Assembly (NCBI GenBank): GCA_036006425.1
Contig: DASYPQ010000022.1
Location: 434,001-498,000 of the forward strand
Direction: 5' to 3'
Source: DASYPQ01 sp036006425
GTDB taxonomy: Bacteria; Planctomycetota; UBA1135; GCA-002686595
Length of the DNA stretch: 64,000 nt
A program made the translations under genes and the position numbers. Below the pieces are notes generated by a model that was not told where the DNA came from, ran no database searches, and saw nothing but the letters and a program-made list of their open reading frames with translations. Positions 62,792 to 64,000 of the stretch are shown here, piece by piece (within the stretch, counting starts at the first letter, position 1; each line of letters opens with the position of its first letter).

Positions 62792-63313
62792 GGCGAGCAG
62801 TGCCTGCTCCTCGACGTGCGCGCGGTAGGAGTAGGCCACGAACGCGAGGACGAGCGCCACGGCGAGACCGATCCAGTTGTCGAGCGCGAGCGCGATTCCG
62901 AGCGTCATGAGGAGCGCTGCGCTGTACGAAGGGTGCCTCACCCACCGATAGGCGCCCGCATCGATCACGCGGTGATCCGGTTGGATCGTGACGGCGCCGG
63001 TGAAGAAGGAGCCGAGCATGCGGAAGCAATGCCGGCGCAGCAGACTGCCGCAGACGAGCGTCAGCGTGCCCACGAAGAACCAGACGACGCGCGCGCCCGG
63101 GAGCGTCGCCTGGGGTGCGACGAACGGAAACACGAACGCGGCCGCGAGCGCGAGGCTCGAGACGGTGAGGAGGAAGCGCAGGGAACCGCGATCGGCCGGC
63201 GAAACCGGCGCCTTCGTCGCGCGGCGGACGATCCGGAACTCCGGGAGGAAAACCCAGACGTACACGATCCAGAAGACCATGGAGTAGGGCCACGCGAACG
63301 GAAGAGGTGTCAT
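62726..63313 (-). CDS. Isoprenylcysteine carboxyl methyltransferase-like membrane protein
   Basis: The protein has 195 residues from the ATG at 63313. Five membrane helices surround the family core: VIDAGAYRWVRHPSYSAALL, which is the RHPxY hallmark, and SYRAHVEEQALLASLGAPY with the EE pair and the closing YxxFxxRxxRFVPFVY pattern. In bacteria these methylate small membrane-soluble substrates, with no fixed role. It is convergent with and overlaps the GT-C gene by 66 bases. Confidence 0.88.
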   Translation of the reverse strand: MTPLPFAWPYSMVFWIVYVWVFLPEFRIVRRATKAPVSPADRGSLRFLLTVSSLALAAAFVFPFVAPQATLPGARVVWFFVGTLTLVCGSLLRRHCFRMLGSFFTGAVTIQPDHRVIDAGAYRWVRHPSYSAALLMTLGIALALDNWIGLAVALVLAFVAYSYRAHVEEQALLASLGAPYARFLASRKRFVPFVY

Positions 63314-63418
63314 CGCGGAGCTCGGTCGGGCGCCTGGATACAACGAACCCGCCGGGACCTTCAAGCAATCCCGTTTCCGCCGTCACACTCGGTCGGGCCG
63401 TAGCATGAGTGTCGCGCC

Positions 63419-64000
63419 ATGCACGAGGGATCCCGCCCCGTTCCGCCCCAGGATCTCGTCGCCGAAGCGGCGTCGCTCGCGCGCATCGCCGCCGCGCTGG
63501 TGCAGAGCTCCCACGACCGCGACGACCTCGTGCAGGAGACGTACCGGGCGGCGCTCGAGCGGCCGCCGCGCGCGCGCGCGGACCGCGGCGAGTTGCGCGG
63601 CTGGCTCGCGGTCGTCGCGCGCCGGCTGTTCCAGCGCTCGCGACGCGACGCTCGCCTCCGCGCGTGGAACGAGGCGCGCGCCGCGCGACCCGAGGCCGTC
63701 CAACCCGACGAGGTGGAGACCGAGGAGCGCCTGCGGCTCGCCAGGATCGTCGTCGAGGAGCTCGCGAGCGTCGCGGAACCGTACCGCTCCACGGTCCGCC
63801 TCCACTACTTCGACGGTCTCACGTTGCGCGAGATCGCGGAGAGGCAGGGCGTGAGCCACGAAGCCGCGCGCCAACGCGCTTCGCGCGGGATCGCGCGGCT
63901 GCGGGAGCGCGTCGAGCGCGCCGCAGGGAGATCGTGGATGGCGGCGCTGATCCCGCTCGCTCGAGGACCTCGTCCGCTCGCAGTCTCCGGAGGCCTGGTG
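63419..64000 (+). CDS. ECF-type RNA polymerase sigma factor, 3'-truncated by the window
   Basis: The frame starts at the ATG at 63419 and remains open to base 64000. Region 2 has SSHDRDDLVQETYRAALE and region 4 has VRLHYFDGLTLREIAERQGV with the helix-turn-helix SHEAARQRASRGIARLRERV. After residue 180 the sequence continues past the normal end (MAALIPLARGPRPLAVSGG). Planctomycete ECF factors often carry such C-terminal extensions, so this may be a fused regulatory domain. The total length cannot be known from the window. Confidence 0.87.
   Translation, partial: MHEGSRPVPPQDLVAEAASLARIAAALVQSSHDRDDLVQETYRAALERPPRARADRGELRGWLAVVARRLFQRSRRDARLRAWNEARAARPEAVQPDEVETEERLRLARIVVEELASVAEPYRSTVRLHYFDGLTLREIAERQGVSHEAARQRASRGIARLRERVERAAGRSWMAALIPLARGPRPLAVSGGLV

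Overview
The window is about 70 percent GC, with almost no intergenic space and many GTG and TTG starts. Several traits point to a Planctomycetota-like bacterium. These are a Ser/Thr kinase fused to an FGE/SUMF1-type domain, an ECF sigma factor with a C-terminal extension, and a recurring Cys-rich C-terminal domain (CPC...GC.N) on secreted proteins. This assignment is an inference from gene content and memory of such genomes, not a phylogeny. No CRISPR array, insertion sequence or prophage was seen.

Layout. Positions 1-18,531 form an exopolysaccharide locus. It holds three glycosyltransferases (GT2, GT4, GT2), a WecG/TagA enzyme, a Gfo/Idh oxidoreductase with an aldo-keto-like partner, an SGNH hydrolase, a secreted beta-helix protein, and a Wza-like / Wzc-like / kinase-like export trio. 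A two-module NRPS (A-T-C-A-T-TE, read as Thr then Val) is embedded in it. Positions 18,541-32,358 are mixed: a saccharopine-dehydrogenase-like enzyme, an S9 peptidase, two small orphan proteins, a seven-bladed propeller protein, a compositionally odd beta-rich protein with a central hydrophobic segment, and a TRAP transporter with a fused DctQM permease and a TatT lipoprotein.

Positions 32,741-42,048 are the most interesting part. An orphan NtrC-family sigma-54 activator (38,781-40,181) is surrounded by six good -24/-12 elements. They lie ahead of a C39-like peptidase operon with two twin small membrane proteins, a DUF3185/AI-2E pair, an ElaB-like/holin-like/small-membrane-protein set, a PRC-barrel protein, the activator itself and a DUF1328 protein. 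An inverted repeat, TTGCA-N5-TGCAA, is exact at two sites and degenerate at a third, and lies about where enhancer sites are expected. I read this as a self-contained, probably autoregulated, sigma-54 envelope-stress regulon. A short histidine kinase, a ferritin-like protein and a CHASE3 hybrid kinase follow it.

Positions 44,699-64,000 contain a methyltransferase, tRNA-Pro(GGG), the glycerolipid genes plsY-gpsA, a 7Fe ferredoxin, an M48 lipoprotein peptidase, a DMT exporter, the kinase-SUMF1 fusion, and two more proteins with the Cys-rich C-terminal domain. A MarR-DoxX pair follows, with a 12-bp palindrome at the marR promoter and again inside doxX. The window ends with two GT-C type membrane glycosyltransferases, an isoprenylcysteine methyltransferase-like protein and a 3'-truncated ECF sigma factor.
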